A stretch of DNA of 64,000 nt from Cyclobacterium qasimii M12-11B (GTDB lineage: Bacteria > Bacteroidota > Bacteroidia > Cytophagales > Cyclobacteriaceae). The translations under genes were made by a program, and so were the position numbers. Positions 7,819-16,707 of this stretch are shown piece by piece. The number at the start of each line of letters is the position of its first letter. Position 1 is the stretch's first letter. The notes under the pieces are model-generated. The model worked only from the letters and a program-made list of their open reading frames with translations, ran no database searches and was not told the origin of the DNA. Location: assembly GCF_000427295.1 (NCBI RefSeq), contig NZ_ATNM01000098.1:1-64000 (forward strand), written 5' to 3'.

Positions 7819-10179
7819 ATGAAACAGAAACCTATAAAATCTATTCTATTGGGTTCAATGCTGGTGTTATGCACATGGAGTTTTTCTTTGGCACAACAGG
7901 TTAGTCAGGACACAATTGTTTATACGCTTACGATCGAAGATGCGCTGGTAGATAAAACTGGGAAAAATATTAAGGCCATTACGGTAAATGGAAGTATTCC
8001 TGGCCCAACTTTGCGTTTTAAGGAAGGTGGGTATGCGGTAATTTATGTCAAAAATGAAATGGATGTAGAAACGTCTGTGCACTGGCATGGATTGATTTTA
8101 CCAAATTTCTTTGATGGAGTTCCTTATTTGACAACGCCGCCTATCAAACCTGGAGATACTCAGAAATATGAATTCCCGCTCAAGCAATCAGGAACATATT
8201 GGTATCATTCACACACAATGTTGCAAGAGCAAAGTGGTGTGTATGGCTCATTTGTTATTGAGCCAATAGAGCAAACACTTGAATATGATCACGATTTGGT
8301 ATTGCTTTTATCTGATTGGACCACTGAAAAGCCCGAAAACGTACTACGAAATCTAAAACGAGGCAACGAATGGTACAATATAAAAAAAGGTACAGCTACC
8401 CCATTAAACAAGGTGATCAATAGAGGTGGGTTTGGCGCACAGATGAACTTCTGGAAGCAGCGAATGGAAGGTGCTGACATTGCCGATATTTACTATTCGG
8501 CTTTTTTAACCAACGGAGAGAAAAGTGTTGACTATCCTGAATTCAAGCCGGGAGAAAAAATCCGTTTACGGATCATAAACGGATCTGCATCTACCCAGTT
8601 TTGGCTAACATTTGGAGGAGAAAACCCGGTACTTGTGTCTTCAGATGGATTGGATGTGGAGCCAGTTGCACGAGAAAAAACCTTTATTGCAATAGCTGAA
8701 ACCTATGATTTTATCGTAGAAATCCCTGAAAATGGGAAATTAGAAATTAAGGGAACTGCCCAAGATGGATCAGGTACAACCAGTGCTTTTTTAGGGAATG
8801 GGGAGGTTATGGCTGCACCTAATATTGCGATTCCAGATAAGATCGGGATGATGATGAAAATGGCTAAAATGGATATGAAAATGGGAGCTCCAGCCATGAA
8901 GGCCAATCCGAATGATGAGAAACCTTTGGAAATGAAAGAAAAATGGGGGATGCAAATGGAAGGAGATTCAGAAATGAAGGGTAGGAATCATTCCAAGATG
9001 GATAGCCATGGTCCGGATTCGAATATGAATTCAATGGATACACTTACTAAAAGGGAGGACCACACTACTATGGACCATAGTATGGCTGAAGGTAAAATGC
9101 AAAATAAAGGCGTGGGTATGGATGTGGCTGAAGGTGAAATGCCTGGCATGGACATGTTTGCTGAATACAATTACGACTATCTCAAAGCTAAGGAAAAAAC
9201 TAATTTCAATGCGGAAAAACCGGTAAACGATGTGCTCCTCAACCTAACAGGGAATATGTGGCGATACATCTGGAGTATGAATGGCGTACCACTCTCAGAA
9301 GCGGATAAAATTAAAGTTGAAGCTGGAAAAGTAACCCGTATTACACTTAACAACCTGACCATGATGCATCACCCTATGCATCTTCACGGGCATTTTTTCA
9401 GAGTTATCAATGCCAATGGAGAATATTCGCCTTTAAAGCATACCGTTAATGTTCCTCCTATGCAACAGGTTGTTATAGAATTTGATGGAACAGAAACTGG
9501 AGACTGGTTTTTCCATTGTCATGTATTGTATCACATGATGGGAGGGATGGCAAGAGTGTTTTCATATGACACACCAAGGGATCCAAGGCTCAAACCTTTT
9601 TCACTAAAAACACTAACCCAAGAAGGCAATCACCTATTCAATTGGGGAACGGCGACGGTAGCTTCCAATAGCACATCATTGAATTTGGTATCGTCCAATA
9701 TTCGAAACCAGGTCAATCTGGATGCTGAGGTAGGTTATAATCAGAACATGGAATTGGAATTCAGTTATGAGCGCTATATCTATGACTATTTTAGGTTGTT
9801 TGTAGGAGTGAATTCAGAGAATAAGGTATCTAAAGACTGGTCAGAACTTAGCACAACTGCTGTTGCAGGAATTAGGTTTCTGACACCCTATATGTTTAAT
9901 CTGGATGTTAGAATGGACAGTAAGCTCCGACCTGAATTCCGGATCAGCCGAGAAATTATGGTTTTTCCTAGAACATCCATTTTTGGCAATTATGAATACC
10001 AGATGGATTTTGGTTGGGCCAACGACCTTCCTGAATTAAAAAATGGCCTGCCTTCAAACTATGAAGGAGAAACCACTTGGTCTGCAGGAGTTAATTACAT
10101 TCTATCAAGAAACTTATCCATCACAGGAAGCTATGACAACCGCTTTGGAGGTGGAGGCGGACTAATAATGCGCTTTTAA
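7819..10179 (+). CDS. Multicopper oxidase (CopA/CueO-like) fused to a C-terminal outer-membrane beta-barrel-like domain
   Basis: Periplasmic oxidase expected to convert Cu(I) to less toxic Cu(II). The ATG at 7819 is preferred over a TTG three codons upstream because it directly precedes a signal peptide (about 1-26, ending FSLAQQ). All four copper-binding motifs are present: HWHG (88-91), WYHSH (128-132), HHPMHLHGHFF (from 517) and HCHVLYHM (566-573). Between the second and third cupredoxin regions is a Met-rich stretch (about 340-450), as in CueO/CopA. After the oxidase, from about residue 600, come some 185 residues of alternating aromatic/polar strands that end GGGGGLIMRF. A final Phe and this pattern recall the outer-membrane copper protein PcoB/CopB. 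At 786 residues the protein is about 200 longer than a simple CopA. The barrel assignment is by eye. Confidence 0.9.
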   Translation: MKQKPIKSILLGSMLVLCTWSFSLAQQVSQDTIVYTLTIEDALVDKTGKNIKAITVNGSIPGPTLRFKEGGYAVIYVKNEMDVETSVHWHGLILPNFFDGVPYLTTPPIKPGDTQKYEFPLKQSGTYWYHSHTMLQEQSGVYGSFVIEPIEQTLEYDHDLVLLLSDWTTEKPENVLRNLKRGNEWYNIKKGTATPLNKVINRGGFGAQMNFWKQRMEGADIADIYYSAFLTNGEKSVDYPEFKPGEKIRLRIINGSASTQFWLTFGGENPVLVSSDGLDVEPVAREKTFIAIAETYDFIVEIPENGKLEIKGTAQDGSGTTSAFLGNGEVMAAPNIAIPDKIGMMMKMAKMDMKMGAPAMKANPNDEKPLEMKEKWGMQMEGDSEMKGRNHSKMDSHGPDSNMNSMDTLTKREDHTTMDHSMAEGKMQNKGVGMDVAEGEMPGMDMFAEYNYDYLKAKEKTNFNAEKPVNDVLLNLTGNMWRYIWSMNGVPLSEADKIKVEAGKVTRITLNNLTMMHHPMHLHGHFFRVINANGEYSPLKHTVNVPPMQQVVIEFDGTETGDWFFHCHVLYHMMGGMARVFSYDTPRDPRLKPFSLKTLTQEGNHLFNWGTATVASNSTSLNLVSSNIRNQVNLDAEVGYNQNMELEFSYERYIYDYFRLFVGVNSENKVSKDWSELSTTAVAGIRFLTPYMFNLDVRMDSKLRPEFRISREIMVFPRTSIFGNYEYQMDFGWANDLPELKNGLPSNYEGETTWSAGVNYILSRNLSITGSYDNRFGGGGGLIMRF

Positions 10180-10224
10180 AAAGCAATGAAATCCTTTTTA
10201 ATGAAAGGGTAAAATACTGAACAT

Positions 10225-12006
10225 ATGAAAAAGATCATTAAAAATAAAGTCCTACTGATTGCTATCACATTGATTGTGGGGGTGTTGATAGGCTGGCTGA
10301 TTAAGCCATCGGTAAATCCTGTTGAGCAATCATCAAAACATGAGCATGAAGCGTCCATTGCTGGCATTTCTTCCATTTATACTTGTTCTATGCATCCGCA
10401 GATTCGTCAAAGTGAACCTGGTGACTGTCCTATTTGTGGCATGGACTTGATTCCATTGGAAAACGAAGCCGATGAAGCGGACCCAATGTCCATCACAATG
10501 TCTCCCGCGGCCCTTCAACTCGCCGGAGTGCAGACGATGACGGTAGAGACTGGGAAAGCTGATAAGACAATAAGATTGAATGGGAAAATTCAAGTGGATG
10601 AGCGGTTATTGTTTACACAAGCAAGCCATATTCCAGGGAGAATTGAACAATTGATGGTGAATTTTACAGGCGAGTATATTGCCAAGGGCCAGACCATCGC
10701 CTTGGTATATTCGCCACAACTTGTCACCAGCCAGGAGGAACTTCTTCAAGCGAGTAAATTAAAAGGGGAGCAGCCCGCACTGTTTAATGCTGCTGTGGCA
10801 AAATTAAAAAACTGGAAGGTTTCAGAAGCTCAGGTTGAACAGATTTTGAGTTCTCAAGAAGTGATTAAGAATTTCCCTATTAAAGCAAATGTATCTGGTT
10901 TTGTGTCTCAAAAATTCGCGAATCTTGGTGATCACCTCATTAATGGGCAGGCCCTTTATGAGGTGTCAAACCTAGCCAATGTTTGGGTATTATTTGATGT
11001 CTATGAATCTGAAATTCCTTGGATAAAAACTGGGGATGAAGTAAGCTATACTGTACAATCTATCCCTGGAAAAACGTTTACAGGAAAAATAGACTATTTG
11101 GACCCGATCATAAATCCTGCTACCAGAGTCGCTTCTGCCAGGATAAGCGTTGCCAATCCGAAATTGAAATTCAAACCTGAAATGTTTGTTTCGGGAATTG
11201 TTAAAAGTGCTATTAATGGCTCAGATGAGGCTATTGTAGTGCCAAAGACTGCTGTCATGTGGACAGGAACTCGGTCTGTAGTATATGTGAAAAAAGCTAC
11301 TGACCAAAATGTATCCTTTCAATTGCGTGAGGTAACTCTTGGTTCAGCTTTAGGAAGCGAATACCTTGTCGAAACTGGTCTTCGCTCAGGAGAAGAAATT
11401 GCAGTAAACGGGACTTTTAGCATTGATGCCGCTGCACAATTGGCAGGCAAGCCGAGTATGATGAGTCCTGATGGTGGGGCAGCAATGACGGGCCATAACC
11501 ACGGAGGTATGGAAATGACTACGGTAAGCCAAACAGATGGCCCGACAAATCACGGGATCGCTCAAAATGCTAAGGATGAGTTGATTCCTATTTTTGAGCA
11601 TTATTTGAAATTAAAAAATGCACTGACTCAGGACGATTTAAAGCGTTCAATATCACAGTCCAAGGAAATGCTTACCTATTTGTCTAATGTAAACATGAAA
11701 GTCTTCAAAGGGGATGCGCACATGGAGTGGATGAAATACCAGAAAAGCCTGACAGCTTCCCTTGAAAATATAGCAGGGCAAAAATCATTGGAAGAGGTAC
11801 GCAAGTCCTTCCTTTCGATTTCCGATGAGATGATTGGTATGGCTGAGAAATTTCACCCCTTTCCTAAACCACTATTTGTGCAACATTGTCCAATGGCTGA
11901 TACCAACAGGGGGGCAGATTGGTTGAGCCTGGAAGAAAAGGTCGTCAATCCCTATTTTGGACAAGCAATGGAAACCTGCGGCGAAGTAACCAAAACCATT
12001 AAATAA
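10225..12006 (+). CDS. cusB: CusB-type periplasmic adaptor with heavy-metal-binding N-domain and DUF3347 C-domain
   Basis: Membrane-fusion subunit linking the RND pump to the channel. It is 593 residues: an N-terminal membrane anchor (about 7-27), then a heavy-metal-binding domain (about 52-80) with YTCSMHP and DCPICGMDLIPLE, the adaptor core with paired lipoyl/barrel-sandwich segments (RIEQLMVNFTGEYIAKGQ, FVSQKFANLGDHLINGQ), a beta-barrel part, a His/Met linker near 415-435, and a DUF3347 domain (about 450-593) ending in QHCPMADTN and ETCGEVTKTI. The tail resembles the separate gene that follows. It lies 45 bases after the oxidase gene and 21 before the DUF3347 gene. Having the adaptor at the far end of the operon from its pump is unusual compared with E. 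coli cusCFBA. Confidence 0.9.
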   Translation: MKKIIKNKVLLIAITLIVGVLIGWLIKPSVNPVEQSSKHEHEASIAGISSIYTCSMHPQIRQSEPGDCPICGMDLIPLENEADEADPMSITMSPAALQLAGVQTMTVETGKADKTIRLNGKIQVDERLLFTQASHIPGRIEQLMVNFTGEYIAKGQTIALVYSPQLVTSQEELLQASKLKGEQPALFNAAVAKLKNWKVSEAQVEQILSSQEVIKNFPIKANVSGFVSQKFANLGDHLINGQALYEVSNLANVWVLFDVYESEIPWIKTGDEVSYTVQSIPGKTFTGKIDYLDPIINPATRVASARISVANPKLKFKPEMFVSGIVKSAINGSDEAIVVPKTAVMWTGTRSVVYVKKATDQNVSFQLREVTLGSALGSEYLVETGLRSGEEIAVNGTFSIDAAAQLAGKPSMMSPDGGAAMTGHNHGGMEMTTVSQTDGPTNHGIAQNAKDELIPIFEHYLKLKNALTQDDLKRSISQSKEMLTYLSNVNMKVFKGDAHMEWMKYQKSLTASLENIAGQKSLEEVRKSFLSISDEMIGMAEKFHPFPKPLFVQHCPMADTNRGADWLSLEEKVVNPYFGQAMETCGEVTKTIK

Positions 12007-12027
12007 TTAAACATATAATATAGAACA

Positions 12028-12609
12028 ATGAAAATTCAAAAATCAATTTTATCAACAGCCCTAATTGCTGGCCTATCCTTATCCCTTATCGCTTGTAGCG
12101 AAAACAAAAAGGCCGAAAAATCAACGGTGGTAACATTAGAAAATCTAGACAATCAAAGCAAAGCTATAAATGGAGAGCCAACGAAAACAGATCTGATTGA
12201 TGGCTACTTAGAAATAAAAAAGGCCCTAACTGAAGATAATTCAGCTGGTGCAGTTAACGCCGCTGTTCATCTCGAGGAGTTAGTACAGGCAATTACATTT
12301 AAAAGTCTGACTCAAGAACAGCTAAATGAAGTAAATGCAAATTTAGAAATCATTAAGGAGCATAGTGAGCAAATCAAGAAGAATGAAATTGATCTCCAGA
12401 TAGCACATTTTGAAGGAATGGGGAAAAATCTTCAGGACCTCTTGTCAATAGTAGGTTCAGACAGAAAATTATATCAGCAACATTGCCCGATGTTTAATAA
12501 GAATGAAGGTGGAATGTGGTTGAGTGAGAATGAAGAGATAATCAATCCTTTGTTTAAAGGTGAAATGAGCGCTTGCGGTGCCGTAAAAGAAGTCATTGAA
12601 GCAGGATAA
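12028..12609 (+). CDS. DUF3347 lipoprotein
   Basis: 193 residues. The N-terminus is a lipoprotein signal with a lipobox-like LIAC (Cys at about 23), so the mature protein is probably anchored in a membrane facing the periplasm. The rest is a DUF3347 domain: a helical region starting around LIDGYLEIKKALTEDN and a C-terminal metal-site-like stretch with QHCPMFNKNEGGMWLS and ACGAVKEVIE. These Cys/His/Met residues match those in the tail of the preceding CusB protein, so the two look like paralogous modules. DUF3347 proteins accompany copper exporters in Bacteroidota; a role as a periplasmic copper carrier, like CusF, is an inference. Last clear gene of the copper operon. Confidence 0.87.
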   Translation: MKIQKSILSTALIAGLSLSLIACSENKKAEKSTVVTLENLDNQSKAINGEPTKTDLIDGYLEIKKALTEDNSAGAVNAAVHLEELVQAITFKSLTQEQLNEVNANLEIIKEHSEQIKKNEIDLQIAHFEGMGKNLQDLLSIVGSDRKLYQQHCPMFNKNEGGMWLSENEEIINPLFKGEMSACGAVKEVIEAG

Positions 12610-12659
12610 AAAAGATTGGAGGAGTAAGGAATGTCGTTAATTTGTTTTGATAGACGTGT

Positions 12660-12667
12660 TAATTTTG
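12660..12667 (+). promoter_or_regulatory. Candidate Bacteroidota -7 element (TAATTTTG)
   Basis: TAATTTTG fits the Bacteroidota -7 consensus TAnnTTTG and lies 66 bases before the SRPBCC gene start. A TTTG at 12641-12644 could be the -33 element, but the spacing (15) is shorter than the usual 19 or so. Confidence 0.3.
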
Positions 12668-12733
12668 TTAAATTAATTCATTAAAAAACTAGAAATCGAA
12701 TATTTATTCTGTACTTCTACAAACCATCTCATC

Positions 12734-13273
12734 ATGAAGACTCTTAAAATAGTACTTATCACCCTTTTAATTCTGGTGGCAATTCCTTTCATAGCAGGGG
12801 TATTCATTGACCAGGAGTATTCAGTAGTTAGGGAAGTGACAATTGATCAACCCAAAGAAGAGGTCTTTGAATACGTTAAACTACTCAAAAATCAGGATAA
12901 CTTTTCGAGTTGGGCCCTAAAGGATCCTAAGATGACAAAAAGTTTTAAAGGCGTGGATGGAGAAGTAGGCTTTATCTCAGGATGGAAAAGTGAAGATCCG
13001 AATGTTGGAATAGGGGAACAAGAAATATTAGCAATCGATAATGGCAAAAGGATTGACTATGCGTTAAGGTTTAAGGAACCCTTTGAGGCATCTGATAAAG
13101 CCTATATGGCGTTTGAAAAAATAAATGAAACCCAAACCAAAGTTATCTGGGGATTTGAAGGTAAAATGGATTACCCGATGAATACCATGTTACTAATGAT
13201 GGATATGGAAGAAATGATTGGAAATGATTTTCAAGAGGGACTACAGAAATTAAAATCAATACTCGAAAAATAG
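12734..13273 (+). CDS. SRPBCC-family (polyketide cyclase/START-like) protein
   Basis: 179 residues. An N-terminal hydrophobic segment (about 3-22) may anchor the protein in the inner membrane. The remainder shows the SRPBCC pattern: EVTIDQPKEEVFEYVKLLKNQDNFSSW for the first strand and helices, a conserved PKM / GEVGFISGWKS turn, and a final long helix (DFQEGLQKLKSILEK). The fold binds hydrophobic ligands; no ligand can be inferred here. The gene is about 125 bases beyond the copper operon with its own candidate promoter, so it is probably not part of that system. A strong hairpin after it ends transcription. Confidence 0.8.
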   Translation: MKTLKIVLITLLILVAIPFIAGVFIDQEYSVVREVTIDQPKEEVFEYVKLLKNQDNFSSWALKDPKMTKSFKGVDGEVGFISGWKSEDPNVGIGEQEILAIDNGKRIDYALRFKEPFEASDKAYMAFEKINETQTKVIWGFEGKMDYPMNTMLLMMDMEEMIGNDFQEGLQKLKSILEK

Positions 13274-13356
13274 TGGATTGTCTGGGTTTGTTTTTGCTCC
13301 TACAAATGATGTATTCGCAAAATTACCTGAGGGTGGGATGTAAACTTTAAAACAAT

Positions 13357-13397
13357 AAAATGTGGTTGCATTGAATGACTCAATGCAACCACATTTT
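13357..13397. terminator. Bidirectional terminator between the SRPBCC gene and comB
   Basis: A long perfect inverted repeat: TGTGGTTGCATTGA at 13361-13374, 5-nt loop, and TCAATGCAACCACA at 13380-13393, extended by flanking A4 and T-tracts. It sits between convergent genes and can serve both strands. Confidence 0.85.
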
Positions 13398-14108
13398 TTA
13401 TTTGTTGTTTTTATTTTTTAGCCCCTCTTCAGATAGATAGACCACTGAATTGTACTGGTTAAGTTCAAGGCAAAAATCAATGTCTTTTTCCAGATCGTGA
13501 TTTTGCAATCTCTTTGCGTGAGAAGCTTTTTGAAGGTATTCTCGCAACCCTCCATTTACTTGTTCATAGATTGATTCCATTGCCAAGGTAGCATCACATT
13601 CATGTTTCCAGCCCAATGTCCATGACAATGCGCCGGCATACAAGGAGTCTTCCAGATTAAATTTACCTTTCCAGCCTGCGCACAGTACCAATACATCATT
13701 TGTAGAAGCTTGCAAATAATCTACTGTGGCTTGAAGATTCAGAAATGAGCCAATAAGTACCTCCGCGGCATGTTCCCTAGCCAAAGAAATAGCCCTGGTA
13801 CCATTTGTAGTTGTCATGGCTACATTTTGACCTGCTAGGGCTCTGTCTAAATAAGCCAAAGGACTATTTCCTAAATCAAACCCTTCGGCTTGTTTGCCAT
13901 TGCGTTCTCCGGCGATTAGCCATCCCTTTTTTTTGTAAGCTTTACACTCGTCCAGGTCTTTAACAGGTACAATTACATTCACCCCATTGGAAAGGGCTGT
14001 AACCATGGTAGAACTGGCTCTAAAAATATCAACAACGATTACTGTTTTGTTCGCTAACTCGTGCAGGTCCAACAAGTCAGGACTGATACAGGTTTCTATG
14101 GTTTTCAT
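13398..14108 (-). CDS. comB: Probable 2-phosphosulfolactate phosphatase (ComB family)
   Basis: 236 residues, matching the usual ComB length. ComB proteins hydrolyse 2-phosphosulfolactate to sulfolactate, a Mg2+-dependent step first described in coenzyme M synthesis. The family pattern is visible: VVDIFRASSTMVTALSNGV near residues 25-43, AGERNGKQAEGFDLGNSP (about 66-83), TTTNGTRAI (about 98-106) and LCAGWKGKF followed by SLYAGAL. It overlaps gcvT by 4 bp (ATGA) and is therefore co-translated with it. Coenzyme M is not expected in this lineage; in Bacteroidota a link to sulfonate or sulfonolipid metabolism is possible, but nothing here proves the substrate. Confidence 0.85.
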   Translation of the reverse strand: MKTIETCISPDLLDLHELANKTVIVVDIFRASSTMVTALSNGVNVIVPVKDLDECKAYKKKGWLIAGERNGKQAEGFDLGNSPLAYLDRALAGQNVAMTTTNGTRAISLAREHAAEVLIGSFLNLQATVDYLQASTNDVLVLCAGWKGKFNLEDSLYAGALSWTLGWKHECDATLAMESIYEQVNGGLREYLQKASHAKRLQNHDLEKDIDFCLELNQYNSVVYLSEEGLKNKNNK

Positions 14109-15196
14109 TTCTTAAGCAGGGGTAGTTTTTCTATTTTGGCAGAGATTCTTTTTTTTCTTATTTCTATACCAATTTCATTTCCTGGTTTGGCATATTCTAT
14201 GTCTACATATCCTAAACCAATACCAACTCCCATACTGGGTGATTGACTTCCTGAAGTGACTTCCCCGATAACCTTTCCCTCTGCATTTACAATTGGGTAG
14301 TGTGCCCTTGGAATTCCTCTTTCCTGAAGTTTGAAGCCTACTAACTTTCTTTTGAGCCCCGCTTCTTTTTGCTTTTTTAAATCCTCATGGTTGATAAAGT
14401 CCTTGGTGAATTTGGTGATCCAGCCTAACCCGGCTTCTAATGGTGAGGTTTCATCATTAAGCTCATGGCCATAAAGGCAATATCCCATTTCCAAGCGAAG
14501 GGTATCTCTTGCACCAAGCCCTATAGGTTTGATGTCCAACTCACTGCCTGCTTCAAAAATAGCATTCCATACTTTTTCGGCCGATTCATTTTTCATGTAC
14601 AATTCAAAACCCAGCTCACCAGTATAGCCAGTAGCAGAGATAATTACATCTTCTACTCCCGCAAATGTCCCGGTCTCAAAATGATAAAAAGGAATGTCTT
14701 TTAGAGAAATGGAGGTTAAGGATTGAATGGCCTTGATGGCGTTTGGTCCTTGAACGGCAAATAGGCAGGTTTGATCTGATATGTTTTCCAGCTTTGCTTT
14801 TTGGGTATTGTGTTGCTGTACCCATTCCCAATCCTTGTCGATATTGGATGCATTTACTACGAGCATGTAGCGTTCTTCATCCAGTTTGTAGGTCAAAAAA
14901 TCATCCACTACGCCTCCCTGAAGGTTAGGGAAACAAGTATATTGTGCTTGTCCGATTTTGAGTGTAGCCGCATCGTTGGAAGAAACTTTTTGAATTAGGT
15001 CAAGGGCATTAGGTCCCTCTACTATAAATTCACCCATATGGGATACATCAAAAACACCAACATTTTCACGAACGGTTTTGTGTTCCTCCATATCAGAACT
15101 ATACCTCACTGGCATGTCATACCCTGCAAAAGGTATCATCTTCGCGCCTAAAGCATGATGTATGTCATTAAGAGTTACTTTTTTTACATTCTCCAT
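14105..15196 (-). CDS. gcvT: Aminomethyltransferase, glycine cleavage system T protein
   Basis: T protein of the glycine cleavage system: transfers the aminomethyl group from lipoyl-H protein to tetrahydrofolate, giving methylene-THF and ammonia, in the cytosol. 363 residues, the usual size. Motifs: HHALGAKMIPFAGYDMPVRY at the N-terminus, GVFDVSHMGEF (about 47-57), GYTGELGFELY (about 190-200), GLGARDTLRLEMGYCLYG (about 225-242) with the folate-site residues, and SGSQSPSMGVGIGLGYV in the C-domain. It starts from an ATG and is followed by comB with a 4-bp overlap. No other gcv gene is in the window, so P and H proteins must be encoded elsewhere. Confidence 0.96.
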   Translation of the reverse strand: MENVKKVTLNDIHHALGAKMIPFAGYDMPVRYSSDMEEHKTVRENVGVFDVSHMGEFIVEGPNALDLIQKVSSNDAATLKIGQAQYTCFPNLQGGVVDDFLTYKLDEERYMLVVNASNIDKDWEWVQQHNTQKAKLENISDQTCLFAVQGPNAIKAIQSLTSISLKDIPFYHFETGTFAGVEDVIISATGYTGELGFELYMKNESAEKVWNAIFEAGSELDIKPIGLGARDTLRLEMGYCLYGHELNDETSPLEAGLGWITKFTKDFINHEDLKKQKEAGLKRKLVGFKLQERGIPRAHYPIVNAEGKVIGEVTSGSQSPSMGVGIGLGYVDIEYAKPGNEIGIEIRKKRISAKIEKLPLLKK

Positions 15197-15322
15197 TAAT
15201 ATACGACGTTATTTTAAAAGCCTAAAGGTAAGAAATGTGCTTAATTTAATAGAAAAGGATTTAGAAAAAGATCGCTTCAAAGGGATACAATTTAGGCCTG
15301 GTCAAAAAAAACAGCACTAATT

Positions 15323-16705
15323 CTAGTAACCAGGGTTTTGAATCAACTTAAAATTAGCCGACAACTCCCTAAGGGGAATAGGGAAAATTAATTTTGGGTC
15401 ATCGAATGAATAACTGAGTTCAGGGTTATTATTATCTACTATTGCACCTTTGGTGCGTTTAAGGTCATGCAAAATATGTCCTTCATGTGCCAGTTCTAAT
15501 TTTCGCTCTTTAAGTATCTCCTCAAGATTGATATTGCTTTTCTCAGGCAAGGAAACTCTTGTTCTAATTCTATTAATGTCATCCAGGGGTATTGCGCCTA
15601 CACTTGACCCTTCACGAAAGTTTGCTTCAGCACGTGTCAGGTATAATTCTGCTAGTCTTATGATTTTGACATTGGTATACTGATCCCTCCATTTATCTGT
15701 TCGTATCCCCCCAGCTCTTTCTTGGTATTGTAACAAACGATCGTCTCCAGCCTCGTAAAGATTTAGATGATTCTGTAAAATACTTACATCCCCATCTCTG
15801 CCTCCAAACTCAGGTGTGGAATAGAAAAGATGCATGGCATTCTCAGGGTCTTGCGAATTAACTTGTATGGTGAATAGATCTTCAGGACCATCGGATTCCT
15901 TGTTAAAGACATCCATATAGTCGGGCATGAGTTTTTTATCGTAGGCGCTGGCCAGGTCTATACTTCTATTGGCTGCATCCCTTGCTGAGGCGAAATCCCC
16001 GACCTGTAAGTAAACTCTTGAAAGAATCGCAGAGGCAGCGTAACTTGAAGCAAATATGCCGTTGGTTTCTGGTAATAATTGTTCTGCATTGGTCAGATCT
16101 TCAATTACTTGTTGATAAACTTGTTCTACGGATTGACGTTCAATAACGCCATTGTTTTTGACTCCTCTGGAAGGGGTTAGTATCAATGGAATGGCCAGGT
16201 TAGTGTCTGTGTTTCCAGATACATAAGGTAAACCATAAAGTTTTGCCAGTTCGAAATACACCACTCCGCGAATAAATAGTGCCTCACCTTTGACCCTGTC
16301 TTGATCTTCTTCCTTGACTATCGCTAGGGCATCTAGGATGTTGTTGGTTATGTTTATCGTGTTATAGGCCGAAAGCCAGGTGTCTGTGACAAATGTATTG
16401 TTGGTTAAAATGCTTTTATTTAGCATTTCTCGGGGTTGGGTGAAAGTCCCTTCCCAACGTATCTCATTATTGGCAGCAAGCATTTCGCTGTAAAGAAGAA
16501 TTCTTCCTCCCCATAAATCTGATTTTCTAAGATTAGCATAAGCGCCTATAAGGACACGTTTGATATTGGCATCACTTTCAAGAGCTGTGAGTTCATCTAT
16601 TTCCTGTGCTGGTTTTAAATCCAGCTGCTCGTTACACGATAGGGTGAAAAAGCCGAGGCAAAGTATAATCGGTATATAAAAGACTTTTGATGGCATATTT
16701 AACAT
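15323..16705 (-). CDS. susD: SusD/RagB-family nutrient-binding outer-membrane lipoprotein
   Basis: Surface lipoprotein that forms the lid of a SusC-type transporter and binds its ligand (often a glycan or peptide). 460 residues with a lipoprotein signal; lipobox FTLSC with Cys at about 24. SusD features: QLDLKPAQEI right after the lipid anchor, TPR-like helices (KGEALFIRGVVYFELAKLYG, about 128-147), and the C-terminal pattern IIRLAELYLTRAEANFR then DDINRIRTRVSLP and the closing FPIPLRELSANFKLIQNPGY. It follows the SusC gene by two bases. No glycoside hydrolase, peptidase, sigma or anti-sigma gene lies nearby, so the substrate cannot be predicted. The ATG three codons downstream is an alternative start. 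Confidence 0.93.
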   Translation of the reverse strand: MLNMPSKVFYIPIILCLGFFTLSCNEQLDLKPAQEIDELTALESDANIKRVLIGAYANLRKSDLWGGRILLYSEMLAANNEIRWEGTFTQPREMLNKSILTNNTFVTDTWLSAYNTINITNNILDALAIVKEEDQDRVKGEALFIRGVVYFELAKLYGLPYVSGNTDTNLAIPLILTPSRGVKNNGVIERQSVEQVYQQVIEDLTNAEQLLPETNGIFASSYAASAILSRVYLQVGDFASARDAANRSIDLASAYDKKLMPDYMDVFNKESDGPEDLFTIQVNSQDPENAMHLFYSTPEFGGRDGDVSILQNHLNLYEAGDDRLLQYQERAGGIRTDKWRDQYTNVKIIRLAELYLTRAEANFREGSSVGAIPLDDINRIRTRVSLPEKSNINLEEILKERKLELAHEGHILHDLKRTKGAIVDNNNPELSYSFDDPKLIFPIPLRELSANFKLIQNPGY

Positions 16706-16707
16706 AT

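Noticed and set aside
228-12609. Copper cluster as a recently acquired mobile island
   Set aside because: No transposase, integrase, attachment repeats or obvious shift in base composition was seen within the window; the left boundary is outside it.
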